NCBI RefSeq assembly: GCF_013371465.1
Contig: NZ_JABWDU010000006.1
Coordinates: forward strand, 124,001-188,000
Reading direction: 5' to 3'
Source: Ensifer oleiphilus
GTDB taxonomy: Bacteria; Pseudomonadota; Alphaproteobacteria; Rhizobiales; Rhizobiaceae
DNA: 64,000 nucleotides
Positions 38,327-52,661 of this stretch are shown here, piece by piece; positions within the stretch are counted from its first letter, which is position 1, and every line of letters starts with the position of its first letter. The translations under genes were made by a program, and so were the position numbers. The notes beneath the pieces are model-generated. The model saw nothing but the letters and a program-made list of their open reading frames with translations, was not told the DNA's origin and ran no database searches.

Positions 38327-39592
38327 ATGCAAGCGAAAACCAAGGCCCGGACGGCAGGCAGCGGAATGCCCTTGAAGGTCGCGACGATGTTCATCGCCGC
38401 GGCCGCGATGCTGTTTGTCGGCTTTGCCGCAAGCTTTGCCGAAGCCCAGGAACGGGTACAGCGGCGCAACCTCTTCCAGATGCTGTTTGGCGGCTTCACG
38501 CGCGAACGGCGTGTCATCGACGAGCGCTACGAGTTTCCGCAGCAGCCGCGACCCAGGCGCGCGCGCCAGAACCAGAGCCAAGGCCAACCACGGCAGAAGG
38601 TCCCGGGGCAGCAGAAGGCAAAGCCCGTCATTGCCGATGCGGCTCCCGTGCCGCAGCCGGTTGAAAAGGCGCCGGACGCCAAGAAGGTTCTAGTTGTCGG
38701 CGATTTCATGGCCGGCAGCCTCGGCGACGGCCTGAAAACCGCATTCGAGATGACGCCCGGCATCGCCATCGAGACGCGCGCGAACGGTTCGTCCGGCCTG
38801 GTGCGCGAGGACTATTTCAACTGGCCGGCGACGCTGCCGACTTATGTGAGCGAGATCAAGCCCGCCGTCATCATCGTCAGCCTCGGCGCCAACGATCGCC
38901 AGCAGATGCAGATCGGCAGCACCAAGGAAAAATACCGCACCGATCTCTGGACGGAGGAATACCGCAAGCGCGTCCACGCGCTCGCCGAGCTTGCGCGCAA
39001 GGAAAAGCTGCCGGTCCTGTGGGTCGGCATGCCGCCGTTCCAGTCGGCCGCAATGACGGCCGACATGGTAACGTTCAACGGCATCTACCGCGAGGAAGTC
39101 GAAAAGGTCGGCGGCCAGTTCGTCGATATCTGGGACGGTTTCGTCGATGAGGCCGGCAAGTTCGTGTTGACCGGCTCCGACATCAATGGCCAGCAGGTTC
39201 GCCTGCGTGGCGCGGACGGCATCAACCTGACGAAAGCAGGCAAACGCAAGCTCGCGTTCTACCTGGAAAAGGACATTCGCCGTCTGCTCGGAGATGCCGC
39301 CGCGACCGACAAGGACGTACCGGGCGCCGACGGACTGAAGGATCTTGTCGTTACCGCACCGCTTGCCAACGAGGACATCGTCAAGACGCAGCCAATCGGC
39401 CTGACCGATCCAGATCTCGATGGCGCAGCAAGCCTGCTCGGCGACGCCGCCCCCAACAAGGGCACCGGCCGGAGCCCGCGCGACCGCCTCGTCGACAAGG
39501 GCGATGTGGCTGCAGCGCCCGCCGGCCGCGTCGATGATTTCCGCCTTGCCAAGCCGGGAACAGTCATCAGCAATCCGGTAATCCGCAATTAG
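38327..39592 (+). CDS. DUF459 (SGNH-hydrolase-like) secreted protein
   Basis: 421 residues. A signal/anchor helix (about 15-40), an Arg/Gln/Pro-rich linker, then a DUF459 SGNH fold: VLVVGDFMAGSLGDGLK (block I), VSLGANDRQ (Asn block III), VLWVGMPPF and RGADGINLTKAGKRKLAFYL (block V). The usual catalytic Ser of GDS is Phe (GDFMAGS) and the block V His is Asn, so catalysis in the normal way is doubtful. The C-terminal ~90 residues are low complexity. Sits behind MltB, suggesting a role at the cell wall. Confidence 0.8.
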   Translation: MQAKTKARTAGSGMPLKVATMFIAAAAMLFVGFAASFAEAQERVQRRNLFQMLFGGFTRERRVIDERYEFPQQPRPRRARQNQSQGQPRQKVPGQQKAKPVIADAAPVPQPVEKAPDAKKVLVVGDFMAGSLGDGLKTAFEMTPGIAIETRANGSSGLVREDYFNWPATLPTYVSEIKPAVIIVSLGANDRQQMQIGSTKEKYRTDLWTEEYRKRVHALAELARKEKLPVLWVGMPPFQSAAMTADMVTFNGIYREEVEKVGGQFVDIWDGFVDEAGKFVLTGSDINGQQVRLRGADGINLTKAGKRKLAFYLEKDIRRLLGDAAATDKDVPGADGLKDLVVTAPLANEDIVKTQPIGLTDPDLDGAASLLGDAAPNKGTGRSPRDRLVDKGDVAAAPAGRVDDFRLAKPGTVISNPVIRN

Positions 39593-39616
39593 CTCTCGTT
39601 CGCGCGGGGGAGTTCT

Positions 39617-39657
39617 AAAGCACGTCGCGATCCTGCACTTTTGCGCGATATGCCTTA
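39617..39657. repeat. short relative of the 58244-58348 repeat
   Basis: TAAAGCACGTCGCGATC joined directly to CTGCACTTTTGCGCGATATG. The first half matches the left end and the second half the right end of the long element at 58244-58348, with the middle missing. Confidence 0.5.
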
Positions 39658-39733
39658 GCACCGCACATCAAATGAAGGCAGGGATCGCATCTTCCCGGTG
39701 ATCCTCGCATCGCAGGGCATCGTCTTGAAAGCA

Positions 39734-39770
39734 AAAGGGCTCCGCCATGATCAGGCGGAGCCCTTTTTTT
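39734..39770 (+). terminator. terminator between DUF459 and gltD
   Basis: 13-base arms AAAGGGCTCCGCC / GGCGGAGCCCTTT, 7-base loop, T9 on the + strand. The minus strand has TTTTGCTTTC after it, so it can also stop gltD. Confidence 0.92.
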
Positions 39771-39787
39771 GCTTGGGAGTCCTGTCT

Positions 39788-41245
<1,458 letters not shown>

Positions 41246-41349
41246 CGTATCATCCTGATAGCTATGCGTCTGAACAGGCGCTTTTGAAAAGCGCGCGTGA
41301 TGAACCCCCGAACCCTTTTCGGAACCGGGAGCCCTTTTCACCGGGGCCT

Positions 41350-46074
<4,725 letters not shown>

Positions 46075-46351
46075 CGTCTTCCCTCCTGTTGAACCCGGCA
46101 CGTCCCGGGCATCCCTGCGCCCGCGCATGGCTCTCCGTCGCATGCATCCGCATGCCGCAAAGCCGGGGCATTCATCGTCTCATGATCCTGATCAGGTCGC
46201 AAATAATGCACGGCATCATCAGGCATTGATGTCAGTGACCATCCTGATGGCAGGCGTTGACAACCGGATGAAATCCGGCGGATTTGCCTATGCCACACGC
46301 CGATTGCCGATTTTTTGGGCACTTGCGGCGATTGTTCCGGTCCCTAGACCG

Positions 46352-46378
46352 AAATAGGACAGCAAGACTGTCCTATTT
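46352..46378. promoter_or_regulatory. perfect palindrome between gltB and the threonine aldolase gene
   Basis: AAATAGGACAG (46352-46362) and CTGTCCTATTT (46368-46378) around CAAGA: perfect 11-base arms. It lies in the 557-base divergent gap between gltB and the threonine aldolase gene, about 280 bases from each, with AT-rich DNA (46420-46520) next to it. No T run on either side, which favours an operator over a terminator. The rest of this gap shows no gene. Confidence 0.5.
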
Positions 46379-46631
46379 CATGCGCTCTATGCCAGAAACC
46401 GTCCCCCTCCGCAAGGGGCATATGAGCAATTATTAGAAGAGATTTTGCCGAACATTGCCGGAAATTTCCCAGTTTTATAATTTAATTACGACAAACCGGA
46501 GTTTTCTTCATTTTGGTTTCAAACTGGTATTCTGTTGGCCTCTTCCGCAGAGACCGTGATTGATCCGGTCGGGAAGTGGGTTATGGTCGCCCGAACAACG
46601 CCGACACGCCCGTAAAACAGGACTGCATGTG

Positions 46632-47678
46632 ATGATTTTTTCCTCTGACAACTGGGCTGGAGCCCACCCGGCCATCGCCCAGAGCCTCGTGACCCATGCG
46701 GACGGCTACGCATCCGCCTACGGCACCAGTGAGCTCGACCGAAAGGTGGAGAAGAAACTGTCCGACGTTTTCGAGCGCGATGTCGCCGTCTTCTTCGTCG
46801 GCACGGGAACTGCCGCCAATTCGCTGGCTCTTGCCAGCGCCAGCCGCGCCGGCGGCGTCGCGTTCTGCCACCGCGAGGCCCATGTGACCGCCGATGAATG
46901 CGGCGCTCCCGAATTCTTCACCCATGGCTCGCGCCTGAAGCCGGTCGACGGAAAACACGGCAAGATGGATGCATCGCGTCTGGAAGTGGAAATTCGCCGC
47001 TACCCGCTCGACAATGTCCATGGCGGCCAACCGATGGCGGTAACGCTGACGCAGGCGACCGAAAGCGGCACCGTCTATTCGCTCGACGAGATAGAAGCGA
47101 TCGCAGCCGTCGCCAAGGCGCACAAGTTGCCATTGCACATGGACGGCGCGCGCTTTGCCAATGCGCTGGTCAGCCTCGATGCGACACCGGCCGAAATGAC
47201 CTGGAAACGCGGCGTGGATCTCGTGTCCTTCGGCGGCACGAAGAACGGCTGCTGGTGCGCCGAAGCGCTTGTCCTGTTCGATCTTTCCAAGGCGCATGAG
47301 ATGCACTTCCTGCGCAAGCGCTCGGCGCAGCTGTTCTCGAAATCACGCTTTGTCTCCGCCCAGTTCGACGCCTATCTCGAAGGCGACCTCTGGCTAGACC
47401 TCGCCCGAAATTCCAACGCCATGGCCCGCCGCCTTGCCGACGGCATCGCCGCATCGCGCACGAGCCGCCTCGGCTGGCCAGTCGACGCCAACGAAGTCTT
47501 CGTCATTCTGAAGAGCGACGTGGCGTCAAAGCTGCGAGAGCAAGGTGCCGTCTTCTACGATTGGCCGGTCCCGCACGATCTTTCCGGAAGCCTTGCAGCC
47601 AATGAGGGCCTCTATCGCCTGGTGACCAGCTTTGCCACGAAGACAGACGACGTCGACCGCTTCGTCGCAGCCTGCTGA
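46632..47678 (+). CDS. ltaE: low-specificity L-threonine aldolase
   Basis: 348 residues from the ATG at 46632. PLP-enzyme features: FVGTGTAANSLAL, HMDGARFANA (the Asp that contacts PLP), and SFGGTKNG with the Schiff-base lysine. It splits threonine or allo-threonine into glycine and acetaldehyde. Slightly diverged from E. coli LtaE, so other beta-hydroxy amino acids are possible substrates. Convergent with the LysR gene. Confidence 0.88.
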   Translation: MIFSSDNWAGAHPAIAQSLVTHADGYASAYGTSELDRKVEKKLSDVFERDVAVFFVGTGTAANSLALASASRAGGVAFCHREAHVTADECGAPEFFTHGSRLKPVDGKHGKMDASRLEVEIRRYPLDNVHGGQPMAVTLTQATESGTVYSLDEIEAIAAVAKAHKLPLHMDGARFANALVSLDATPAEMTWKRGVDLVSFGGTKNGCWCAEALVLFDLSKAHEMHFLRKRSAQLFSKSRFVSAQFDAYLEGDLWLDLARNSNAMARRLADGIAASRTSRLGWPVDANEVFVILKSDVASKLREQGAVFYDWPVPHDLSGSLAANEGLYRLVTSFATKTDDVDRFVAAC

Positions 47679-47703
47679 GACGGATCGGCCTGCAGGGCCG
47701 GCT

Positions 47704-48561
47704 TCAGGCCTGGCCCTGCAGCGTGCGCACCTTCGACAGGATTTCGGTCGACAGCGCCGCGATCAGCTTCTGGTCGGCACCCTTGCTCGGAACCAGCACG
47801 AACTCGACATCTTCCAGCGGCGGCAAGGTGCCAGTCGGCAGTTCCCTGAGACCCTGGGGCGCCATGCTGCGCGGCTGGACGAGCACGCCCATGCCGGCTT
47901 GCGCTGCGGCCGTCAGCCCGCTGAGGCTGCCGCAGGTACAGACGATCCGCCACGGCAGCCGATGCCGGTCGAGCACTTCGAGCGCCACGCTGCGGGTGAT
48001 GCTCGGCGGCGGAAAGGCGATGAGCGGAAGGACTCTGTCACGCTTGATGCGCTCGGGATCGCGCGCCAGCCACACGAGCGGTTCGCGATAGACCAGTTCG
48101 CCGCGTGGATCGCCGAGCCGGCGTTTTGCCAAGACGAGATCGATCTCGCCGCCATCCTGCATCTGGTAGAGCACACCGCTCAGCGCCACCGTCAATTCGA
48201 GTTCCACCGACGGATGCGCCCGCACGAAATCCTCCAGCACGCCCGGCAGCCGGCTGGTGACGAAATCCTCCGACACGCCGAGCCTCAAGCGACCGCGAAG
48301 ACTGCTTTCGGCAAACAGCGCCTTGACCTCGTCGTGGATCGCCAGCATCGAACGCGCATGCGCTAGCAGGGCCTGACCGTCCGTGGTCAATGACACCCGA
48401 TGCGTATCGCGGGCAACAAGCTTGCGCCCTACAGCGGCTTCAAGCCTTTGAATATGCTGGCTGACGGTCGATTGCCCGAGCGTCAGCTTCTCCGCGGCAA
48501 GGGTAAAGCTGCCCATCTGTTCGAGCGCGACGAAGCTGCGCAGTTGCACGAGATCGAGCAT
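47704..48561 (-). CDS. LysR-family transcriptional regulator
   Basis: 285 residues. Winged HTH at 1-60 (LRSFVALEQMGSFTLAAEKL, QSTVSQHIQRLEAAVGRKL) and a periplasmic-binding-like effector domain (LRLGVSEDFV..., VCTCGSLSGLTAAAQAGMGV). Divergent from the symporter gene 97 bases away, the classic arrangement for a LysR regulator and its target. Confidence 0.93.
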   Translation of the reverse strand: MLDLVQLRSFVALEQMGSFTLAAEKLTLGQSTVSQHIQRLEAAVGRKLVARDTHRVSLTTDGQALLAHARSMLAIHDEVKALFAESSLRGRLRLGVSEDFVTSRLPGVLEDFVRAHPSVELELTVALSGVLYQMQDGGEIDLVLAKRRLGDPRGELVYREPLVWLARDPERIKRDRVLPLIAFPPPSITRSVALEVLDRHRLPWRIVCTCGSLSGLTAAAQAGMGVLVQPRSMAPQGLRELPTGTLPPLEDVEFVLVPSKGADQKLIAALSTEILSKVRTLQGQA

Positions 48562-48657
48562 TTATTATCCATTTTCGCGATAACTGTTATTCCTTGCATC
48601 CTGCTTCATAATGGCATTTCTCGGCAAGGTGTTTTCTCAATCGAGCCAGTGACAGCC

Positions 48658-49647
48658 ATGCGCCGCTATCTTCCCGACACGTTCACCCTGCTTCTACTTC
48701 TCACCGTGCTTCTGGCATCCGTGCTGCCGATCCAGGGCAGCGCGACCGTCTGGTTCGCCATGGCGACGAAGGTGGCGGTGGGCCTCGTCTTCTTCCTGCA
48801 TGGCGCGCGGCTGTCGCGCGACGTCGTCATCGCCGGCTTCCTGCATTGGCGGCTGCATCTGGCGATCCTGGCCTCGACCTTCGTGCTGTTTCCGCTGATC
48901 GGCCTTGCGATCGGCTTCGTGCCGTCGTCGGTCCTGCCGCCCACGCTTTACACCGGCATCCTCTTCCTCTGCGTGCTGCCCTCGACGGTGCAGTCGTCGA
49001 TCGCGTTTACGTCGGTTGCCGGCGGCAATGTCCCGGCGGCGATCTGCTCAGCGTCCGCCTCCAACATCTTCGGCATGTTTCTGACGCCGCTTCTGGTCGG
49101 CCTGTTGTTTTCCGCCGGCGGTCATGGCGGCGTGTCGCTGGATGCGCTGGAGCAGATCTTCTTGCAACTGCTGGCGCCGTTCATCGCCGGCCAATTGCTG
49201 CAGCCGTGGATCGGCGGCTGGATCAGGGCGCGCAAGGGGCTGCTTACGCCCGTTGACCGCGGCTCGATCCTGATGGTCGTCTATCTCGCCTTCAGCCAGG
49301 CAGTCACATCCGGCCTGTGGCAGACCTTTTCGCTTACAGATCTCGGTGTGCTGGTCGTAATCGAGGTCGTCATGCTGGCGCTGGTGCTGGCCGTCACCAT
49401 GTTCGGCAGCCGCCTTTTGGGCTTCAACCAGGCCGACGAGATCGCCATTACCTTCTGCGGCTCGAAGAAGAGCCTCGCGAGCGGCATCCCGATGGCAAGC
49501 GCCATCTTCGCCGGCCAGAACATCGGCGCGATCGTGCTACCGGTCATGCTCTTCCACCAGATCCAGCTGATGGCCTGCGCGGTGATCGCCCAGCGTTATG
49601 CCGCCCGCAAGCAGCCGGACGCAATCGCCGAACCCGTGCGGACATAA
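48658..49647 (+). CDS. bile acid:sodium symporter (SBF-like, YfeH/PF13593 type)
   Basis: 329 residues from the ATG at 48658, with 9-10 hydrophobic helices. FFLHGARLSRD, LPSTVQSSIAFTSVAGGNVP and ITFCGSKKSLASGIPMASAIF are the family's conserved ion-site regions. These carry organic anions with Na+ or H+; the natural substrate is not bile acid in soil bacteria and is unknown. Likely controlled by the divergent LysR protein. Confidence 0.88.
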   Translation: MRRYLPDTFTLLLLLTVLLASVLPIQGSATVWFAMATKVAVGLVFFLHGARLSRDVVIAGFLHWRLHLAILASTFVLFPLIGLAIGFVPSSVLPPTLYTGILFLCVLPSTVQSSIAFTSVAGGNVPAAICSASASNIFGMFLTPLLVGLLFSAGGHGGVSLDALEQIFLQLLAPFIAGQLLQPWIGGWIRARKGLLTPVDRGSILMVVYLAFSQAVTSGLWQTFSLTDLGVLVVIEVVMLALVLAVTMFGSRLLGFNQADEIAITFCGSKKSLASGIPMASAIFAGQNIGAIVLPVMLFHQIQLMACAVIAQRYAARKQPDAIAEPVRT

Positions 49648-49669
49648 CGTCCGAACCCGCCAGGCCATA

Positions 49670-49696
49670 ACGAAAACGGCGCCCTTTCGGGCGCCG
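49670..49696 (-). terminator. terminator of hsp20
   Basis: CGGCGCCC / GGGCGCCG arms (49677-49684, 49689-49696); on the minus strand TTTTCGTT follows. Also lies at the end of the convergent symporter gene. Confidence 0.7.
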
Positions 49697-49722
49697 CCTC
49701 TTCGAAGCTTGAGAGGTACGGA

Positions 49723-50184
49723 TTAGAGGCTTTGAGCCTCGATCTGCTTCGGCTGCGATGCGACCGACGTAATGTCGATGCGGCGCGGCTTGGCTGCTTC
49801 CGGGATCTCGCGGGTGAGGTCGATGTGCAGCAGACCGTTCTTCAGCGAAGCGGACTTGATCTCCACATGGTCGGCAAGCTGGAAGCGACGCTCGAAGGCG
49901 CGCTTGGCAATGCCGCGATGCAGGAACTGGTTTTCTTCAGCCTTTTCCTCGCTCTTTTCGCCCTTGATCGTCAGCGTGTGTTCACGCGCTTCGATCGAAA
50001 GTTCGGTTTCGTCGAAGCCGGCAACCGCCATGGTGATGCGGTAAGCATTTTCGCCGGTGCGCTCGATGTTGTAGGGCGGATAGGTCTGGGCCTGGTCAGG
50101 CTGGCCGAGGCTGTCAAGCATAGTGAACAGGCGATCGAAGCCGACGGTGGAGCGATAGAGGGGGGAAAAATCAACGTGACGCAT
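49723..50184 (-). CDS. small heat shock protein, Hsp20/IbpA family
   Basis: 153 residues. Begins MRHVDFSPLYRSTVGFDRLF as in rhizobial class A IbpA/HspD-type proteins. The alpha-crystallin domain (about 35-130) holds YRITMAVAGFDETELSIEAR, LHRGIAKRAFERRFQL and SLKNGLLHIDL. It binds unfolding proteins during heat stress. The 5' leader is a ROSE-type thermosensor (see 50185-50278), so translation is probably switched by temperature. Confidence 0.95.
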   Translation of the reverse strand: MRHVDFSPLYRSTVGFDRLFTMLDSLGQPDQAQTYPPYNIERTGENAYRITMAVAGFDETELSIEAREHTLTIKGEKSEEKAEENQFLHRGIAKRAFERRFQLADHVEIKSASLKNGLLHIDLTREIPEAAKPRRIDITSVASQPKQIEAQSL

Positions 50185-50278
50185 GGTGTCCTCCTGGGAG
50201 CAACTGTTTGCGATATCTGGTCTGCCACCCCATCCAGGCAGCGGCGCGACCGGTGAACGGACCCGTTATCGGCGTCCG
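50185..50278 (-). promoter_or_regulatory. ROSE-type RNA thermometer upstream of hsp20
   Basis: In the minus-strand leader, TTGCTCCC lies just before AGGAGG (50190-50195), the ribosome-binding site 5 bases before the ATG. The TTGCT-against-AGGAGG pairing is the hallmark of ROSE elements, which melt on heat shock. Two more stem-loops precede it: GCTGCC...GGCAG and, farthest upstream, CGGAC...GTCCG (50258-50278). Recognition is by motif and position before an hsp20 gene. Confidence 0.75.
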
Positions 50279-50399
50279 TGAGCATGAGATGGGAATGCGA
50301 TTTCGCCAGTTCAAGGCATGTCATCTCAAGATTCTTGTCCGGTGAACGGCGCATGAATGGACGGTTCGGCCGCGGTTCAGATCATGAAGGTTAGAACAG

Positions 50400-50504
50400 C
50401 CACACTGGGAGGAAATCTCCTGGGGCTGAAGCGACATGTCCCTTCTCCTTCAGCGGCCGGAAACGGTGATCGTCCGGATTTCACCCACCGTTTCCGGCTT
50501 TTTT
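50400..50504 (+). ncRNA. candidate trans-acting small RNA (suhB/MmgR-like?)
   Basis: The stretch between the hsp20 leader and the hydrolase gene has three stem parts: AGGA/TCCT near 50411-50422; GCTGAAG/CTTCAGC (50425-50431, 50448-50454) closing a 16-base loop with C/U-rich TGTCCCTTCTC; and a terminator with perfect 13-base arms GCCGGAAACGGTG / CACCGTTTCCGGC (50456-50468, 50486-50498) followed by T6. The loop can pair with GGGA/GGAG ribosome-binding sites. The layout recalls the alphaproteobacterial suhB/MmgR RNA family; membership is my inference and the 5' end is approximate. Confidence 0.6.
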
Positions 50505-50578
50505 CTTTGACGGCGCTGGGCCCGCCGCCTATCCCTGATGATCCCGATCAACGCGTCTTTTTCTTGGTTTCGTCCGTC

Positions 50579-51544
50579 ATGACCACGATCCTCCGCTCCA
50601 CACCTGACAATCCGATACCGGACAATCACGTGGCGGGCTTCTTCGACGGAGCCGGCGGCCGCAAGATCCGCTACGCCATCTTCAAGACCAAAACGCCGGT
50701 GGCGCGCGGCACCGTCGTGCTTTTGCAAGGGCGCAACGAATCGATCGAGAAATACTTCGAGACCATCGCGGACCTCAACGCTGCCGGCCTGTGGGTCGCC
50801 ACCTTCGACTGGCGCGGCCAAGCGGGCTCGGAGCGGCTTCTGCCCGAGCCCGGGCGCGGCCATGTCGAACGCTTTTCCGATTACGAACGCGATCTGACCA
50901 CCTTCCTCGAGCAGATCGTGCTTCCGGACACCCGACTTCCTTTTTCGATTGTCGCCCATTCCATGGGCGCGCTGGTCGCGTTGTCCCTCGCCCCGATGCT
51001 TTCGAGCCGCATCGATCGCCTGGTGGTGCTAGCCCCCTTTGTTGGCCTCGGTGGCCAGGTGATCGGCGAACGCAGCATCGCGAGCATGGCAACGATGATG
51101 CGCTGGCTCGGCCTCGGGCGTCTGCCGCTGCACGCCGACAAGGGCAACCGCCCCTTTGAAAACAACGTACTGACGGCCGATCGCCGCCGCTTTGCGCGCA
51201 ATCTTGCTCTGACCGATGCCTATCCGGAATTGCGGCTTGGGCCGCCATCGGCGCGCTGGCTGACCGAAGCCTTTCGCGCGGTGCGGCGTGTCACGCGCCG
51301 CGAACATCTGACCCGCATTACCCTGCCGACGATTATCCTGGCGCCGACGGCCGATCGGCTGGTGCCGCATATCGCCGTCGAATGGCTGGCACGCAATTTT
51401 CGCGCCGCCCACATGATCCCGATCGACGGTGCGCGCCACGAACTGCTACACGAAGCGGATCGCTATCGCGCCCAGGCGATGGCGGCCATTCTTGCGTTCA
51501 TCATTCCCGATGAAGACGACGAGGACGAAGGCGAAGCGGCCTGA
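50579..51544 (+). CDS. alpha/beta hydrolase, lysophospholipase (PldB) type
   Basis: 321 residues from the ATG at 50579; upstream codons of the open frame cover the small-RNA terminator and are not coding. GTVVLLQGRNESIEKYFETI, TFDWRGQAGSERL, the nucleophile elbow AHSMGA, an acid in APTADRLVPH and the His of DGARHELLHEADRYR match the serine aminopeptidase S33/lysophospholipase family (monoacylglycerol lipases, PldB). Acts on lysophospholipid or monoglyceride; substrate inferred. Highly acidic C-terminus. Confidence 0.88.
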   Translation: MTTILRSTPDNPIPDNHVAGFFDGAGGRKIRYAIFKTKTPVARGTVVLLQGRNESIEKYFETIADLNAAGLWVATFDWRGQAGSERLLPEPGRGHVERFSDYERDLTTFLEQIVLPDTRLPFSIVAHSMGALVALSLAPMLSSRIDRLVVLAPFVGLGGQVIGERSIASMATMMRWLGLGRLPLHADKGNRPFENNVLTADRRRFARNLALTDAYPELRLGPPSARWLTEAFRAVRRVTRREHLTRITLPTIILAPTADRLVPHIAVEWLARNFRAAHMIPIDGARHELLHEADRYRAQAMAAILAFIIPDEDDEDEGEAA

Positions 51545-51571
51545 GAAGGGTCACGCCGACCTGAGCTGATA

Positions 51572-52345
51572 TCAGCCCTTGAGGATTTCCAGTGCCTGCG
51601 CATGCAGCGCGGCGCTGCCGGCAGCGACGACTTCGCCGCCCATCTCCGCCGGTCCGCCCTGCCAGTTGGTGACGATGCCGCCAGCCTGCTCGATCAGTGG
51701 GATCAGGCCACCGACGTCATAGGGCTTGAGCCCGCACTCGATCACCAGGTCGACATGGCCGGCCGCCAGCAACGCAAAGGCGTAACAATCACAGCCGTAG
51801 CGGAACAGCCTCACCTTGTCCTGCAGCGCCTCGAAGCGGGTCTTGTTGGCGCCGGTGTAGAGGTGCGGCGACGTCGTGAACAGCACGGCATCGGACAGCG
51901 TGTCGCAGGCGCGGGTCGACAGCACCTTGTCGCCGTCGGGGCCGCGATAGTGCGCCTTCGCGCCATCGGCAAAGAAGCGCTCGCCGGTGAACGGCTGGTC
52001 CATCAGGCCCATCACCGCATCGCCGTTGCGGTAAAGACCGACCAGCGTGCCCCAGACGGGCAGGCCGGAGATGAAAGCGCGCGTGCCGTCGATCGGGTCG
52101 ATCACCCAGACATACTCGCGGTCGAGGCCGACATTGCCATGCTCCTCGCCGAGGATGCCGTGATCGGGGAAATTCTGCTCGATCAGGGCCCTGATCGCCG
52201 CTTCCGCCGACTGGTCCGCTTCCGTCACGGGATCGAAACCGCCCTCGATCTTGTTGACGACGCTCGTACCAATGCGAAAGCGCGGCAGGGTTTCCGCCTT
52301 GGCGGCATCGGCGAGACGATCGAAAAAGGAGCGGTCAGGTAGCAT
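51572..52345 (-). CDS. hisN: histidinol-phosphatase, inositol monophosphatase type
   Basis: 257 residues. Metal sites GEEHG (66-70), DPIDGTRAF (83-91), and YDVGGLIPLIEQAGG near the end. The phrase GTRAFI in place of GTTNF is characteristic of HisN-type histidinol-phosphate phosphatases rather than true inositol monophosphatase. It removes phosphate from L-histidinol phosphate. Convergent with the hydrolase gene. Its own family relative suhB is at 4794-5594. Confidence 0.88.
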   Translation of the reverse strand: MLPDRSFFDRLADAAKAETLPRFRIGTSVVNKIEGGFDPVTEADQSAEAAIRALIEQNFPDHGILGEEHGNVGLDREYVWVIDPIDGTRAFISGLPVWGTLVGLYRNGDAVMGLMDQPFTGERFFADGAKAHYRGPDGDKVLSTRACDTLSDAVLFTTSPHLYTGANKTRFEALQDKVRLFRYGCDCYAFALLAAGHVDLVIECGLKPYDVGGLIPLIEQAGGIVTNWQGGPAEMGGEVVAAGSAALHAQALEILKG

Positions 52346-52524
52346 GTCACTCTCTTTGGGGAGGAAAAACGGAGGTACGATCTGAATAGACGAAATTCGC
52401 AGAAAGGCAAACGGCGGGGCGTCCCGGCTTTCAGCGGTTGAGCCCGCAACATCGCTATCGCTTCAACCCCCGTCGCTTCGGTGAAATTCCTTTGCCGCAC
52501 TGCAAAAGTTTTCAGTCGTTCAAC

Positions 52525-52550
52525 TTGACAATTGTGCAGTGCAATATTAG
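52525..52550 (+). promoter_or_regulatory. candidate promoter of an intergenic small RNA
   Basis: TTGACA at 52525-52530 followed by an AT-rich AATATTAG (52543-52550). The -35 is perfect; the -10 is weak and its spacing is uncertain (14-17 bases). It points away from both flanking minus-strand genes. Confidence 0.4.
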
Positions 52551-52554
52551 GGTT

Positions 52555-52638
52555 TTTATGCAGTCACTCGTGACTGTAAATACCCTCCTTGGGTGTTTCC
52601 TCCCTAGACTTAACCGCGCCAATGGCGCGGTTCTTTTT
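52555..52638 (+). ncRNA. candidate intergenic small RNA with anti-Shine-Dalgarno strand
   Basis: Between two minus-strand genes, the + strand has a hairpin CAGTCAC/GTGACTG (52561-52576), a second short stem ACCC/GGGT (52582-52594), an exposed TTTCCTCCCTAG (52596-52607), and a terminator with perfect 9-base arms AACCGCGCC / GGCGCGGTT (52612-52632) followed by TCTTTTT. The C/U-rich single-stranded part would pair with GGGAGG ribosome-binding sites, as in the rhizobial alpha-r14-like and AbcR-type RNAs. Length about 85 nt; 5' end inferred. The rest of the 52346-52661 gap shows nothing else. Confidence 0.55.
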
Positions 52639-52661
52639 GAGGTCTGATAGGGAAGCTGTCG

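Noticed and set aside
46560..46631. Upstream extension of the threonine aldolase frame
   Set aside because: The ATG at 46632 has the proper ribosome-binding site and the family N-terminus; the extra residues are leader.
52438..52647. A 69-codon open frame over the candidate small RNA
   Set aside because: It covers the terminator hairpin and promoter, has no ribosome-binding site, and encodes no recognisable protein.
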